64,000 nt of DNA, from contig PS015049.1 in NCBI GenBank assembly GCA_048213135.1, positions 170,098 through 234,097 of the forward strand, read 5' to 3'. Shown here piece after piece: positions 52,101 to 63,648 of the stretch. Under the pieces are notes generated by a model, which saw only the letters and a program-made list of their open reading frames with translations, searched no databases and was not told the origin of the DNA. The position numbers and the translations under genes were made by a program. This DNA is from Reclinomonas americana ATCC 50394. Its lineage: Eukaryota > Jakobida > Jakobea > Jakobida. Within the stretch, counting starts at the first letter, position 1. Each line of letters starts with the position of its first letter.

Positions 52101-55045
52101 ACTGCCGTTGCCAGTGGCAATGTTCTTGGAGAACGTGGAGTTCGTGATGGTCTGTGTGAGTGGGGACTGGAGCAAAGGAACGGGTGTCAGGAGAGTGAAA
52201 GAAGCGTGATCAGGCGCACGAGAAGAGACAGTACCGCCAAGGAAGCCTGATAGAAGACAGCCATGAAACTATACCAGGCACATGCTTGTAAGTTCACGAG
52301 TGCCAACATGCATGCACTCCCACCACGACGTACCCTCCGCCGCCCCCCAGTCCGGCCACAGCACTGGTATCGGCCGGGACTCCGTACCCGCCCATGACTG
52401 CAAACACGGGGAGTTAGTTAGTTCGCACGCACAACAGCAGCCTGGTTGAGCGTACATACCATTGTAGAGGGCCGTGTTGTTGAAAAACGTGCAGCCGGTG
52501 ATTGTGTGTGTGCCCGACGAAGGGAACACCAGGAAGAAGCTGTCCATGCACCACCGAAAAAAAGAAAGATGAGGACACGTTGCTGGTGGTAGTGCTCTCT
52601 TGCTGCTTCGCCACGTACCCTCCGCCACCGGCGGCTCCGGCTGTGGCCTGCGACAATGGTGCCTCTGCGCTGTTATTACCTCCATTGGCTGCGCATCGCA
52701 GAGATGTCAGGGCAGACAGACAAGGCAGCGAGCAAAAGATGCAGATCGTAGCCAACCGTTGTATGCAGCCACGTTGCTTGAAAACACCGTGTTTATCATC
52801 TGTACCGCACACTGGCAAGTCACGCACTGCACGGTGGTGAATTAAGTGCAAAAGGACGACGCACCGTAATCGCGGCTGAGAAAATGCTGCTGCCGGAGAT
52901 CCACAGGCCTCCGCCACCAGAGTTGGACATACTGGAGAAGAAGTTCTCCATTTGACCAATGGCGTTCTGCGACGGACCAGTGTTCCACGTGCCACCGTCT
53001 GTGGATAAGTGCGCGCGCACATGGTCAAAACTACAGCCTGTGAAGCACACCAAGAGAGCATCGCAACGCACTGGCATTGTACGTGGCCACATTGCCCTGC
53101 CACACACTATCCGACAACTGACGGGAAAGAGAGAGAGAGAGAGAGAGTGAACATAGAAATCAACAGTGAATGCATGCACACTCCCTCGTGTTCCATTACC
53201 GATACTTGCGACACCGAAGACAGCATCGCACCGCCTCCTCCGCACGAGTAACCCGAGTTGGCCAATGCAGTTGTTGGCCCGTACATGCCGCCGTTGCAGT
53301 TGTTGGTAGCTGCATGGACATCGTGAAGAGTGAGAGGTATTGAAATCGATGCGCGGAAGCTGACAAGCACTCACCGATGTTTCCGATGAATTGAGAACCG
53401 TTGTTTACCTGCATGCGATGGGGACGGGGATAAGGCAACAATAGATCACGCGACAGAAGACAGCTTGCAAGCACACACCTCAAACTCGCCACTGCCGGTG
53501 AGCACAGTAATGTACAAGGCGCCACCGCCCGAGCTCACACCGCCATTAAGTGATGCATAGAGCGGCGGCGATTCGCCGACAGAGACTCCATTGGAACATC
53601 CACTGACTACGTTATTGGCAAAGGTGGAGGCACTGATGGACACGGATAAAGTCGACTGCGCGTAGAGGGCACCACCTGCACAAGCGCGTTAACATTTCGA
53701 GATTTTGACGCTGGTACTGCGGGAGCTCACGCACCACCAATGTAAGAGTTGCCGTTGCCGTTGGTCCCACTAATCAAAGACGCTGCTGTTACGGGTGTTC
53801 CACAGCCTGTTACCTGGTTACCAGAGAAGGTGCTGTTGTTGATGCCAATGTACTGACACTGACTACAGTACACGGCTCCACCTACAAGAAAATTGTCTGT
53901 GACCATCCGGTCCTGAACTCAAGCAACGACGGTTAGAGCAGACACGCGTACCTCCGGAGTAGGAGGCGAGCAGCGACGAAGCGGAGTTCGAAGCAAACAC
54001 GGTCGAATTCAACCACAGCTGATTCACCATCGCCAGGTACAAGGCGCCGCCGCCGCCCGACAGACTGTCGTTGTTGGACCCAGTCACCGTATTGGCCGTG
54101 AAGTTGGACGACAGCACGCTGAACACATTCGCTGTGCCGGTCATGTAAATGGCGCCACCACGCGCATTGGCCGTCGACACCGTGCACGCGGCAAAGACCG
54201 AGTTGGTGATGGTCCACTCGGAAAACATGCCTTGAGCTGCGATGCAGCCGCCACTGGCCGTGGTGCCACCCGACGACTGAAAGACGGAGCCGGTAATGGC
54301 CACAGACGTGCTCGGTACCGTTGTGCCTCGCATGGACACCACAGGCCCCTCCGGCAAGCCACTGAATGTGCATTGCGAGATCTGGATAATCGACGAGCTG
54401 TAGACAAACGGCGCGATGCTCAGCAGCACCGCGCTGCCAGAGATCACCACGTACTGCTGCGAAAATGTGACTGTGATGCCCTGCAGCGAGATCAACGGTC
54501 CGGCCGTGATGTTCAACGCGAGACCGACATCTGGCTGATACACGACTGGGTTTTGTGGGGTGCCGAGGCCCATCAGGGTCACGTTGCGCGCTGCGAGGCA
54601 CACGCCGATCAGTGAGACATACCCCTCGCATAGAACGGAGAGAAGGCTGGAGGAGAAGAAAGAGAGACGCAACGTACGGTGGGCGCAATGTTCACACCAA
54701 ACTCGTAGTACGTGCCTGGCTGGATCAGGGCGACGAATGACCAACTGGGGTCTGTCATGGAGAAGCCTCGGTAGCCACACGAGGCATACGCTGTGCTGAT
54801 GTCACACAGGTTGTTCACGCTGGTGCCACACGTGGAGGCACCACCACTTGCGTAGCCGACATTGACTGCATGAGGTGATGACGACGACAACCATATGAGA
54901 GAATGCATTGACTGAATCTTTCACACGCTCACGCGCCCTCTCATGCACACACACCTTCACACACAGTGGCGGCTGCGGCTGTTGCTCCACTCAACAACAT
55001 GCTCACGCTGGTACAACACAACAAGAGCGCAAGCAAACTGCACAT
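43196..55045 (-). CDS. Giant beta-helix / Cys-rich / multi-pass membrane protein in many small exons
   Basis: Starts at ATG 55045 with a signal peptide (MCSLLALLLCCTSVSMLLSG) and ends at TGA 43196. Exon 2 has SVNNLCDISTAYASCGYRGF. From about 54,600 to 46,600 dozens of exons of 40-200 bp repeat a right-handed beta-helix rung: NSTFxxNxA, then GGGA(I/L)Y, for example SGGGGALYLAMVNQLWLNST and NARGGAIYMTGTANVFSVLS. A CxxC-rich part follows (CPVGQQYITNEGCTNCPLG, CQECPAGMQCLSG, CVCPYDYC-like region, NECLPCTGPDARAIVWLF). The last 1.9 kb encodes several membrane segments (IIFSMLTPFVYVGFVWMTLL, FVITVLVLLALTPVALTVWL, LLWLLCMLFLLVRFL) and a cytosolic tail. This architecture is common in protist surface proteins; adhesion or sensing is likely. 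Exon limits in the repeat part were not all fixed, and a split into two genes cannot be excluded. Confidence 0.8.
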
Positions 55046-55406
55046 CAGGTCGACATGACGGCGTCTACTACTGGCGTTGAGTGCTGCACTCGCACTTGGT
55101 CTTCTTGGTAATCTGGTCCTCATTAACACAGCAAACCTCCTCTCTCTCTCTCTCTCTCCCTCCTCTATCAATGGCGATGCGATCGGCGATCCCGCTTTTG
55201 GTGTGGTCAAGGACACGCGACGTTCACCGATGCATCATCCATCTTCTCTTGTGAATTACTTCTTCCCTACGTAATACGCATCGCATGTGTGAGCAGGCAT
55301 TTTGGTACATGGACAGGCAAGCCATTTTCATTGCATCCCGACATCAACACGCTTTCTTCTCTCCGCATGCACGGACGTCGACGTCGACAAGGAGTGCTGG
55401 ATCCGG

Positions 55407-58400
55407 TCACTTGCGGGATGAGCCACTGAAGCTTCCACTGCCACTGCCACTGCCGCTGGCTCCGGTTTCATCGGTCCAGCCTCCGTAGTCTTGTCGGAAT
55501 TCGGGATTGGCCAGCTTGTTGCGACGCGACTCGGAGAGACGTGCTCTCTCCTGCCACGTTTCCTTCTTGAATTGCTCGCTCTTGAGCATGTCGGCCAGAC
55601 GTTCCTGCGCGCCTTCCAGCTCCTGCATGGGGAAAGGGTGAGTGGAGCGTATGGAGGTAAGCTGAGGACGCGAGACGCAACACTCTGCAGGAACTCGAAA
55701 AGCTCTCGCTTGCTGTCATTCTCCTCTGTAAAAAAAAAAAATAGAATGCAACGCGCGTCAGCTCTCCCACACTAGTCGCAAGCATGGAGAGTGTGGCAAA
55801 CCGTAAAAGGCATACACGTAGGACCACTGCGTGGCGACAGAGAGAGAGAGGGAGAGTGAGCGGCAGGAGATTGTGGGGTGCGTAGAACACGAGCACACCT
55901 TCAGGGTCTTTCGACTGCGCAGCAGTGTCTTGCAAGCGTCGCGAATCAAGTCCAGGCAGATGGGGTAATCAGGAGCCGCAGGATCAAGCTGCACAAGCGG
56001 AGCGTGAGAGAAACGGCGGGGGGCGGCAGAACAGAGGAAGAAAGTGAGAACCTTGCGAGCGTGAATGTTGGCCTGCTTCTTCATGTCGGCCTCGTACTTT
56101 TCGGAGAGCTTGTGATTCATGTAGCGCTGATAAACACACAAGCGTGAGTCGACCGACACATCNNNNNNNNNNNNNNNNNNNNNNNNNNNNNNNNNNNNNN
56201 NNNNNNNNNNNNNNNNNNNNNNNNNNNNNNNNNNNNNNNNNNNNNNNNNNNNNNNNNNNNNNNNNNNNNNNNNNNNNNNNNNNNNNNNNNNNNNNNNNNN
56301 NNNNNNNNNNNNNNNNNNNNNNNNNNNNNNNNNNNNNNNNNNNNNNNNNNNNNNNNNNNNNNNNNNNNNNNNNNNNNNNNNNNNNNNNNNNNNNNNNNNN
56401 NNNNNNNNNNNNNNNNNNNNNNNNNNNNNNNNNNNNNNNNNNNNNNNNNNNNNNNNNNNNNNNNNNNNNNNNNNNNNNNNNNNNNNNNNNNNNNNNNNNN
56501 NNNNNNNNNNNNNNNNNNNNNNNNNNNNNNNNNNNNNNNNNNNNNNNNNNNNNNNNNNNNNNNNNNNNNNNNNNNNNNNNNNNNNNNNNNNNNNNNNNNN
56601 NNNNNNNNNNNNNNNNNNNNNNNNNNNNNNNNNNNNNNNNNNNNNNNNNNNNNNNNNNNNNNNNNNNNNNCTCTTCTGTCTGCTATCCTCTCACCTCTCC
56701 CACCGCGCAGCTGGCACGTTCCGCCGCGGTGCACCGGGAACCTCGGAGACCTGCATGGTATGCTTTGAGGAGCTGCCGGGTCCGGAGCTGGCGTCGCTGT
56801 CGTGCGGACACATGTTTTGTGAGACGTGCTGGCAGGGCTTCTTGGCGGCGTCTGTGGACGAAGGTGTGTGTGTGTGTGCCCTGCGGAACGAGTGCGGATG
56901 TGCTTCTCACCCACAAGTTCGGCGCAGGTTTCGGCTGCATCCACAAGACGTGCATGCATCCGGACTGCGACGTGATTGTCGACAGCCAGGCGTGGGAGGA
57001 GCTCGGCGACGAGGCGACCGTCGAAAAGTACAAGATGTTCCTGGCTCGCTCGTTTGTGCAGGATGTTGCGTGCCCGTGGCCTCCGTTGATTTTCACCATC
57101 CCGTTGGTTAGTTTTTCTAACTTGACGGCAGAACCCCAAACTGCGATGGTGCCCGGCGCCTGGCTGTGGCAAGGCCATTTTCGTCAGCACCACCACTCGC
57201 CTCACCGTGCGCTGCCAGTGTGGTCTCGATTTCTGGTACGCATCCAGTCTCTCGTGCCTTTTGCGTTGCCGCCGCCAACTCTTCCCCATGTCGCGCACAG
57301 TTTCCAATGCAACGATGAGGCACACGGGCCAGCTACGTGCGAGGAAGTGAAGAGGTGGGTGAAGCGCGAGACCGACGACGGCGCAACAGCCGACTGGATG
57401 TCGGCCAACAATGTCAAGAACTGCCCGTTCTGCACGGTCAAAGTGTTCAAGGTGCGCCATTTTGTGTTTTCTCGCGTCATTCGGTCGCCGGTTACTTACT
57501 CATCACAATGCTCGTCACGCCAACAGCAAGACGGCTGCATGAGTATGACGTGTTCGCAGTGTCGGGTGCGTTTCTCCCCTTTGTTGCTTCATGCTTCTTG
57601 TGTCGTGACTGACTGACTGACTCTTGCGTGCGCAGAAAGTTGAGCATTCCACCTGCTTTGCGTTCGGTGGTGGTGTAGAACACTCACTTTGTCGGTCTGT
57701 CTCTGACAGGAATTCTGCTGGGTGTGCCTCGGAGGTTGCGTGTGTGCCGTTGTTCTCACCACACTGTGTGAGAGATGTGTTTGTCACACGCGTTTGTTCT
57801 CTGTCACAGCTGCACACGGTCACTTCTTTGAGGAGTCAGGGTGCGCATCATCGCCCTCGTTTCCCAACTCTCTCTCGAGTTCCTGATCGCATCATACACG
57901 CACAGTTGCAACCGTTACAAGCCCAACAAGGATCCGAGGCTGAAGGAGACCAAGGAGTCGCTCGAGCGCTTCACGGTACGCGTTGTCGTCGTCATCCATT
58001 CGCTCTCTTCTCGCTCACGACTGCTCTTGCCTGCCAACCATCACGCAGCATTACTACGAGGTGAGTGGCTTTCATGTTGTTTGCGAGANNNNNNNNNNNN
58101 NNNNNNNNNNNNNNNNNNNNNNNNNNNNNNNNNNNNNNNNNNNNNNNNNNNNNNNNNNNNNNNNNNNNNNNNNNNNNNNNNNNNNNNNNNNNNNNNNNNN
58201 NNNNNNNNNNNNNNNNNNNNNNNNNNNNNNNNNNNNNNNNNNNNNNNNNNNNNNNNNNNNNNNNNNNNNNNNNNNNNNNNNNNNNNNNNNNNNNNNNNNN
58301 NNNNNNNNNNNNNNNNNNNNNNNNNNNNNNNNNNNNNNNNNNNNNNNNNNNNNNNNNNNNNNNNNNNNNNNNNNNNNNNNNNNNNNNNNNNNNNNNNNNN

Positions 58401-59345
58401 NNNNNNNNNNNNNNNNNNNNNNNNNNNNNNNNNNNNNNNNNNNNNNNNNNNNNNNNNNNNNNNNNNNNNNNNNNNNNNNNNNNNNNNNNNNNNNNNNNNN
58501 NNNNNNNNNNNNNNNNNNNNNNNNNNNNNNNNNNNNNNNNNNNNNNNNNNNNNNNGAGAAAGAGAGAGAGAGAGATAAATGAGTGGTCCCACGATTACAT
58601 AACGCAGTGCGCGGGTGGCTCTCCTCTTCCGCTGCAGAAGACAGCGACTGACAGGAGAGCCTCAGGAGAGAGAGAGAGAGACAAGTGAGCGGTTACCACG
58701 ATTACATAACGAAGTCCCTCTCATTCTTCCCTCCCTCTCTGACACACTCAACTCAGCATCACACCCGCATCGGTGGCGACCTTGTCCGGATCCGCCCAGA
58801 AGTCTTCCAACAGACGATCGCCGTTCCACTTGAAGAAGCGCAACAGCGCTCCCGCCACTCCAGTCGACACTTGCAGAATGTCTTTGACTCGGAACACCTC
58901 GCGTCGCTGTGACTCCACAAGCTCCTCATCGCCGAGAACCTGACAGAGAACGAGAGAGTGTCAAGAGTCAGAGGCTGAAATACACAACCTCCATCACCAC
59001 TTCTCCCTCTCTTGTCTCTCTCTCTCTCTCTCACACACACACGCACGCACACATGCACATACACACTGCCTCTCTCCACACACACACAGCACGTGAATAT
59101 GCGCATGTAAGAGACAAGAGACAAGACAACAATCTCTCCCTCACACCTCCCTTCTCCCCCCCTTCTCCTCCCCTTCTCCTCTCTCTATGCTCCATGTTTA
59201 CCTCAAAGCTCGGTGCCTTGTCCACAATGCCTGGCGTGACCACAAACTCAAAGTCATCATCATGAGCGGGCTCATCATCATCGTCATCCTCCTCCTCCTC
59301 CATCATATCCTCCTCCGTTGACTCACTGCCACCTGCACTCGACAT
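55407..59345 (-). CDS. ARI: Ariadne-type RBR E3 ubiquitin ligase, gene interrupted by an inverted contig
   Basis: 5' exons (minus): 59202-59345 (ATG, MSSAGGSESTEEDMMEEEED) and 58765-58939, giving the N-terminal UBA-like domain (VFRVKDILQVSTGVAGALLR, FFKWNGDRLLEDFWADPDKV). 3' exons (minus): 56052-56126 (RYMNHKLSEKYEADMKKQAN), 55899-55988 (YPICLDLIRDACKTLLRSRK), 55802-55826 (WSYVYAFY), 55682-55725 (ENDSKRELFEFLQS) and 55407-55622 (TGA), the Ariadne helical domain plus a Gly/Ser tail. The RING1-IBR-RING2 part lies between two gaps (56163-56670 and 58089-58555) on the plus strand. Exon phases match at both joins if that contig is flipped: phase 1 after 58765, phase 0 before 56126. Ariadne ligases pass ubiquitin through the RING2 Cys, often with neddylated cullins. 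Confidence 0.88.
56163..56670. other. N gap bounding the reversed Ariadne contig (left side)
   Basis: 508 undetermined bases. If the neighbouring contig is flipped, this gap falls inside the intron between the HYYE exon and the RYMNHKL exon; no coding sequence need be missing. Confidence 0.9.
56711..58060 (+). CDS. ARI: RING1-IBR-RING2 core of the Ariadne ligase, in the reversed contig
   Basis: Exons (plus): 56711-56863, 56928-57064, 57132-57235, 57301-57451, 57527-57565, a 3-nt exon 57636-57638, 57710-57734, 57811-57835, 57906-57975 and 58049-58060. RING1: CMVCFEELPGPELASLSCGH, MFCETCWQGFL. Linker: CIHKTCMHPDCDVIVD. IBR: LRWCPAPGCGKAIFVS, VRCQCGLDFCFQCNDEAHGP. RING2: NCPFCTVKVFKQDGCMSMTC, SQC, RKEFCWVCLG with the catalytic Cys, then HGHFFEDCNRY. 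It ends HYYE, which the minus-strand RYMNHKL exon continues directly. The orientation opposes both flanking parts of the same protein, most simply a scaffolding error. Several donors are unusual (GTTGCGT twice, GTCAGG). Confidence 0.88.
58089..58555. other. N gap bounding the reversed Ariadne contig (right side)
   Basis: 467 undetermined bases followed by GA repeats (58556-58575 and 58668-58680). After flipping the contig it falls in the intron between the UBA-like exon and the RING1 exon. Confidence 0.9.
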
Positions 59346-59396
59346 GGTCGCGCACACAAACAAACACACAGAGACAATGAGCTCAAGAGGACAGCT

Positions 59397-61474
59397 TCAT
59401 TCTTCCTCCATTGTCGACCTCGAAGTCACAAACGTCGCCTTGCGCTTGGCGGCTGAAGGCAGCGCCTCGCAGCCGGGGCAGTTGCGCAGGTTTTCGTGAA
59501 TGTAGACCTCGCAGGCGGAGCAGAATGGGCGGCGGCACTTGGGGCACTCGGAGACCGTCGAGGCCGAGGCGAGCATGGAGGAGGCGCCGGCCAGCATGCT
59601 CATGTCTTGGGCTTGCGACTGTGCGGTTTGCACGAGCTCGGCAAAGGAGACGTTGCAGCCGTAGCAGTGTGTGGCGGCGACGGCGTCGAGAGGGCGGTCG
59701 GTGAAGGGCGTAATGGGGAAGAGGTGGTGATAGGTGCGTGCCAGTTGCGGCGAGGAGACGAGAGAGAGGCCGCAGACGATGCAGTCGGCCGGCAGCTCCA
59801 TGTACTTGAAGCGACACCGCGGGCAAATGTAGCCGCCTCGCTTCACTCTGTCGTATGCACAGGGTGAGTTGTACGGCAGCGCAGAAAAGCCAGAGGCCAG
59901 TAGTCGACGCAACGTGCGGGAGACGACTTCGATCGACGGCGTGTGCTCCGAGTGCTCCGGGAAGCCCATGTGAATCAGCGACGGCTTTTGCTCGAACGAG
60001 CCGACAGTGGGCGGTGGCTCAGCTTGCGCCGCCAGCAGCTCACGCAGGTGTTCCTCGTTCAGCACAATGCCGTACACACCTGCTCAGATGTGAGACGACA
60101 TGCGTTCCACCTCNNNNNNNNNNNNNNNNNNNNNNNNNNNNNNNNNNNNNNNNNNNNNNNNNNNNNNNNNNNNNNNNNNNNNNNNNNNNNNNNNNNNNNN
60201 NNNNNNNNNNNNNNNNNNNNNNNNNNNNNNNNNNNNNNNNNNNNNNNNNNNNNNNNNNNNNNNNNNNNNNNNNNNNNNNNNNNNNNNNNNNNNNNNNNNN
60301 NNNNNNNNNNNNNNNNNNNNNNNNNNNNNNNNNNNNNNNNNNNNNNNNNNNNNNNNNNNNNNNNNNNNNNNNNNNNNNNNNNNNNNNNNNNNNNNNNNNN
60401 NNNNNNNNNNNNNNNNNNNNNNNNNNNNNNNNNNNNNNNNNNNNNNNNNNNNNNNNNNNNNNNNNNNNNNNNNNNNNNNNNNNNNNNNNNNNNNNNNNNN
60501 NNNNNNNNNNNNNNNNNNNNNNNNNNNNNNNNNNNNNNNNNNNNNNNNNNNNNNNNNNNNNNNNNNNNNNNNNNNNNNNNNNNNNNNNNNNNNNNNNNNN
60601 NNNNNNNNNNNNNNNNNNNNNNNNNNNNNNNNNNNNNNNNNNNNNNNNNNNNNNNNNNNNNNNNNNNNNNNNNNNNNNNNNNNNNNNNNNNNNNNNNNNN
60701 NNNNNNNNNNNNNNNNNNNNNNNNNNNNNNNNNNNNNNNNNNNNNNNNNNNNNNNNNNNNCGCGACTGCCGTACGACGGCACCGAGACGAGACTCTCGCG
60801 TGCCATCTCCAGCCCATTCTGCAACGAGGTATCGCCGCCAAACACCTGAAACTCGGCCTCCAGTCGCCTCTCGTGGTGCCCCGAGCTGCCCACCAGGTCA
60901 CACACACGCTGCGCGACACCTCTCCGCAGCACAATGAGACCCAGCTGCGACAGCGGGTTCTGGTCAAAGTAGTTCTTGATGAACGCCTGTGGAAAACGCA
61001 TGAGCACCAGACTGTCTGTTGTCGAGAGAGAGAGAGAGAGAAAGAGGTAAGGCGCGCGCCTTGAGTGCTCTCCGCATGACCACCGAGCGCAGCGGCTTAA
61101 AGTCACACTCGGTGATCGAGTCGCCCAAGTCCACAATGAGAAACATGAAGCGGATCATGCCTCGACGCACAATCTGATTGATGTCGGTCAACCTGCTCAT
61201 GCACACAGTCACACACTCGCTCACACTCTCACATACTCTTGCGCGCTGCATCAGATGCACACCTCGCGCGACGCTTTCTCTGCGCAGAGTCTGTCACCGC
61301 CTGCAGCACACCATGCTCATCCTCGCGAATGGCCTCCCATGTGCGCTCATATCCGCGTTCCCACGAGCTGACCACAGCATTCGAGGCTGCGGCTGCGGCT
61401 GCAGCTGCAGCTGCTGAGGACCCAGAAGCTCCTCTGCTGCTGGGCGGGTAGTCGCCGTCCTCAAAGATGTCCAT
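59397..61474 (-). CDS. GTF2H2: TFIIH core subunit p44 (GTF2H2/Ssl1)
   Basis: Exons: 61263-61474 (ATG, MDIFEDGDYPP), 61060-61192, one starting 60986 and running into the gap, and 59397-60079 (TGA). N-terminus: VSSWERGYERTWEAIREDEH. von Willebrand A-like domain: RRGMIRFMFLIVDLGDSITE, DFKPLRSVVMRRALKAFIKN, YFDQNPLSQLGLIVLRRGVA, FGGDTSLQNGLEMARESLVS, broken by the N gap 60114-60760. C-terminus: GYICPRCRFKYMELPADCIV, CGLSLVSSPQLARTYHHLFP, then a C4/RING-like zinc module (CYGCNVSF, SECPKCRRPFCSACEVYIHE, CPGC). p44 stimulates the XPD helicase in transcription initiation and nucleotide excision repair. Intron 2 appears to start with GC (AAG|GCGCGC), because the alignment requires the preceding codons. 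The stop lies 51 bp before the Ariadne start. Confidence 0.93.
60114..60760. other. N gap inside the p44 gene
   Basis: 647 undetermined bases between the codons for SYGSR and the YGIVLNEEH exon. The missing part should encode the middle of the von Willebrand A-like domain, about 80 residues, probably with one or more introns. Confidence 0.9.
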
Positions 61475-61598
61475 CTTGTCTGTGCTCGACAACGAAGACG
61501 AGGCGACGGAGTGTTGTGAATGAAAGGACGATGGGACTTCGTTGTTGCATTCATTTTTTCCTGGCTCTTCCTCACTCTGCTTCCGTATGCGACGCTGA

Positions 61599-63612
61599 TC
61601 ATTCATCTTCGTCTTCTGCAGCTGCATCGGCGTCTGCGGCCGCGGAGCCGTTGCTCTTGTTCTTGTTCTTCCGCTTCTTGTTGCCCTTTGGTCGCTTCTG
61701 CTCGACGTGCAGCACGCGGTGAGAGACGCACGCCCGCACATCGGGCCATGGATAAGAGGACGCAACTTCTGGTCTCTCCTCCTCGCCGCCGTCTTCGCCC
61801 TCATTCACTCGCTTCTTCATGAGTTCACGGAACGTCGGCAAGCTGATCGTGTCGAGAGGTCCCTCCGGTAGTTGCTCTGCGCGGGATCACGTTGGCTTTC
61901 AGACTTCTGTCACCACGCGCACCCCACACTTACCCAGCAAGCTGTGCAGCAGCGCAGCCTCTGGCGAAGCGCCGTCCACCAGCATCCAGCCGTCGGCGGC
62001 ATTGTGTGCGAGCAGACTCACCGCGGGCGACAAGGGAAGCACGCCGGCGAGACCGGCCGGCGGTCTTTGCAGGGGGCCTGTGCGTCGCTCAATGTCAGCT
62101 GCCTCGCCATGACACGCGCACGATGCACAAGAGACGAACCGCCAGTGACGGGCAAGCACACGGTGGCCAGTCTCGCCTGCGCTGCATCGCCGTCGTGCAC
62201 AAAATCGACACCGACAATCCCGTGACCGTCGGGAGCAACCAGCGTGGCGCGCAACACCAGCGAGCACCCATCTTCCTCATTCAACGAAAACAGCAACACG
62301 TACGCCGAGCTGCACGTATCACGTGAGCAGGGAGGGGACCACACGTGGAGGATCACCATGAGAGACAACAACAGACCCTTCCGGCACCGCCGCGAGCATA
62401 TTATGTTGCGGCCACGCACTGGCCAGCGTGGCCACACCCGTCACCTCCGCTCCACCGCCCACCACCTCCGACAGCAGCAACTCACTCATCATCATGCCCG
62501 TGTCGTAATTCCACACACGCAGCGCACCGTCGGCCGCCGCCGACACCACCTGCCGCCCGTTGCCGAAAACACGCGCATGCGTGACGCCCCTGCAGTCGAT
62601 GGTGAGGGAAAGTAGAAGCAACGACAACGACGCTCAGTCGCAACTCGATAGTGTCCAAGCAAAACGATTCAATGTGGTACGTGTTGGGGTAGCGCGACAC
62701 GCGCAGCTTGCCGTCGCGGTCGGCCGAGATCAAGCGACGTGCATCCGGTGACATGGCGACAGAGGTGATTGAGGTGAGGTGGCCGAGGAGTTCGACCGAT
62801 GTGTGCTGGGGAAGGGATGATGAGCAAAGGAGGAGAGGAGGTGAAAGGGAAGGAAGGGAAGGGAGGAATGCAAAGGAGAGGGAAGGAAAGGAAGACACGG
62901 AGAGAAGCGACAAGATTAGCACACGGAATGATGTGGCTACAAGGAAGACGCAAAGCCAAAGACAGCAACATCGGTGAACAGCCTTCCCTGTCCCCTGTCA
63001 CGAACACACCTCCCGCACTCCAGCCGCCGCCTGCTCCTCCGACGGCACCGCAATACGCCGCACCGCACCATGCTTATCCGCCACAATCAAGTGCGACGCC
63101 GACGGCGTAAACGTCAGATCCGTCACTCGTCGCTGCGCGCGGAACTGCGCCAGCGCCTGCCACGCCGCAGCCGCCGCATCCAGCCTCCACACCACAATCT
63201 CATGCGTGCCCGCTGCGGCCGTCGCAATCAGGTTGCGCTCGCTGTGGCACAGCGCGAATGCCACAGAGGTGCTGGCTGCGGGGAGAAGCGGAAGAACGCG
63301 ACCAGAGCTGCAGGGTGAGAGCAGATGGAGGAAGAGGAGAGCATACAAAGAGTGTTAACATGACGCTTCTCGCAGATGCACATGTGTGTGTGTGTGTGCG
63401 AGTGTGAATGAGGGAGACAGGAGGTGGAAGGTGATTCACAATTCGCACATTCCCATCGCGGTGCATGCATGCATGAAGGTGTGTGCGTGTGTGTGTGTGT
63501 GTGTGTGCGTGTGTGTGAGCGTGAGAGACAAGACATCAGCATGCATTCTCATCGCGTTTGCATGCATTCTCCATGCATTCTCCTCGCGTTTGCACAGATG
63601 TGTGTCTTGCAG

Positions 63613-63648
<36 letters not shown>

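Noticed and set aside
46600-54600. Regularly spaced short repeats resembling an array such as CRISPR
   Set aside because: The repeats are degenerate at the DNA level, lie in exons with GT-AG introns between, and translate into beta-helix rungs with a GGGA motif.
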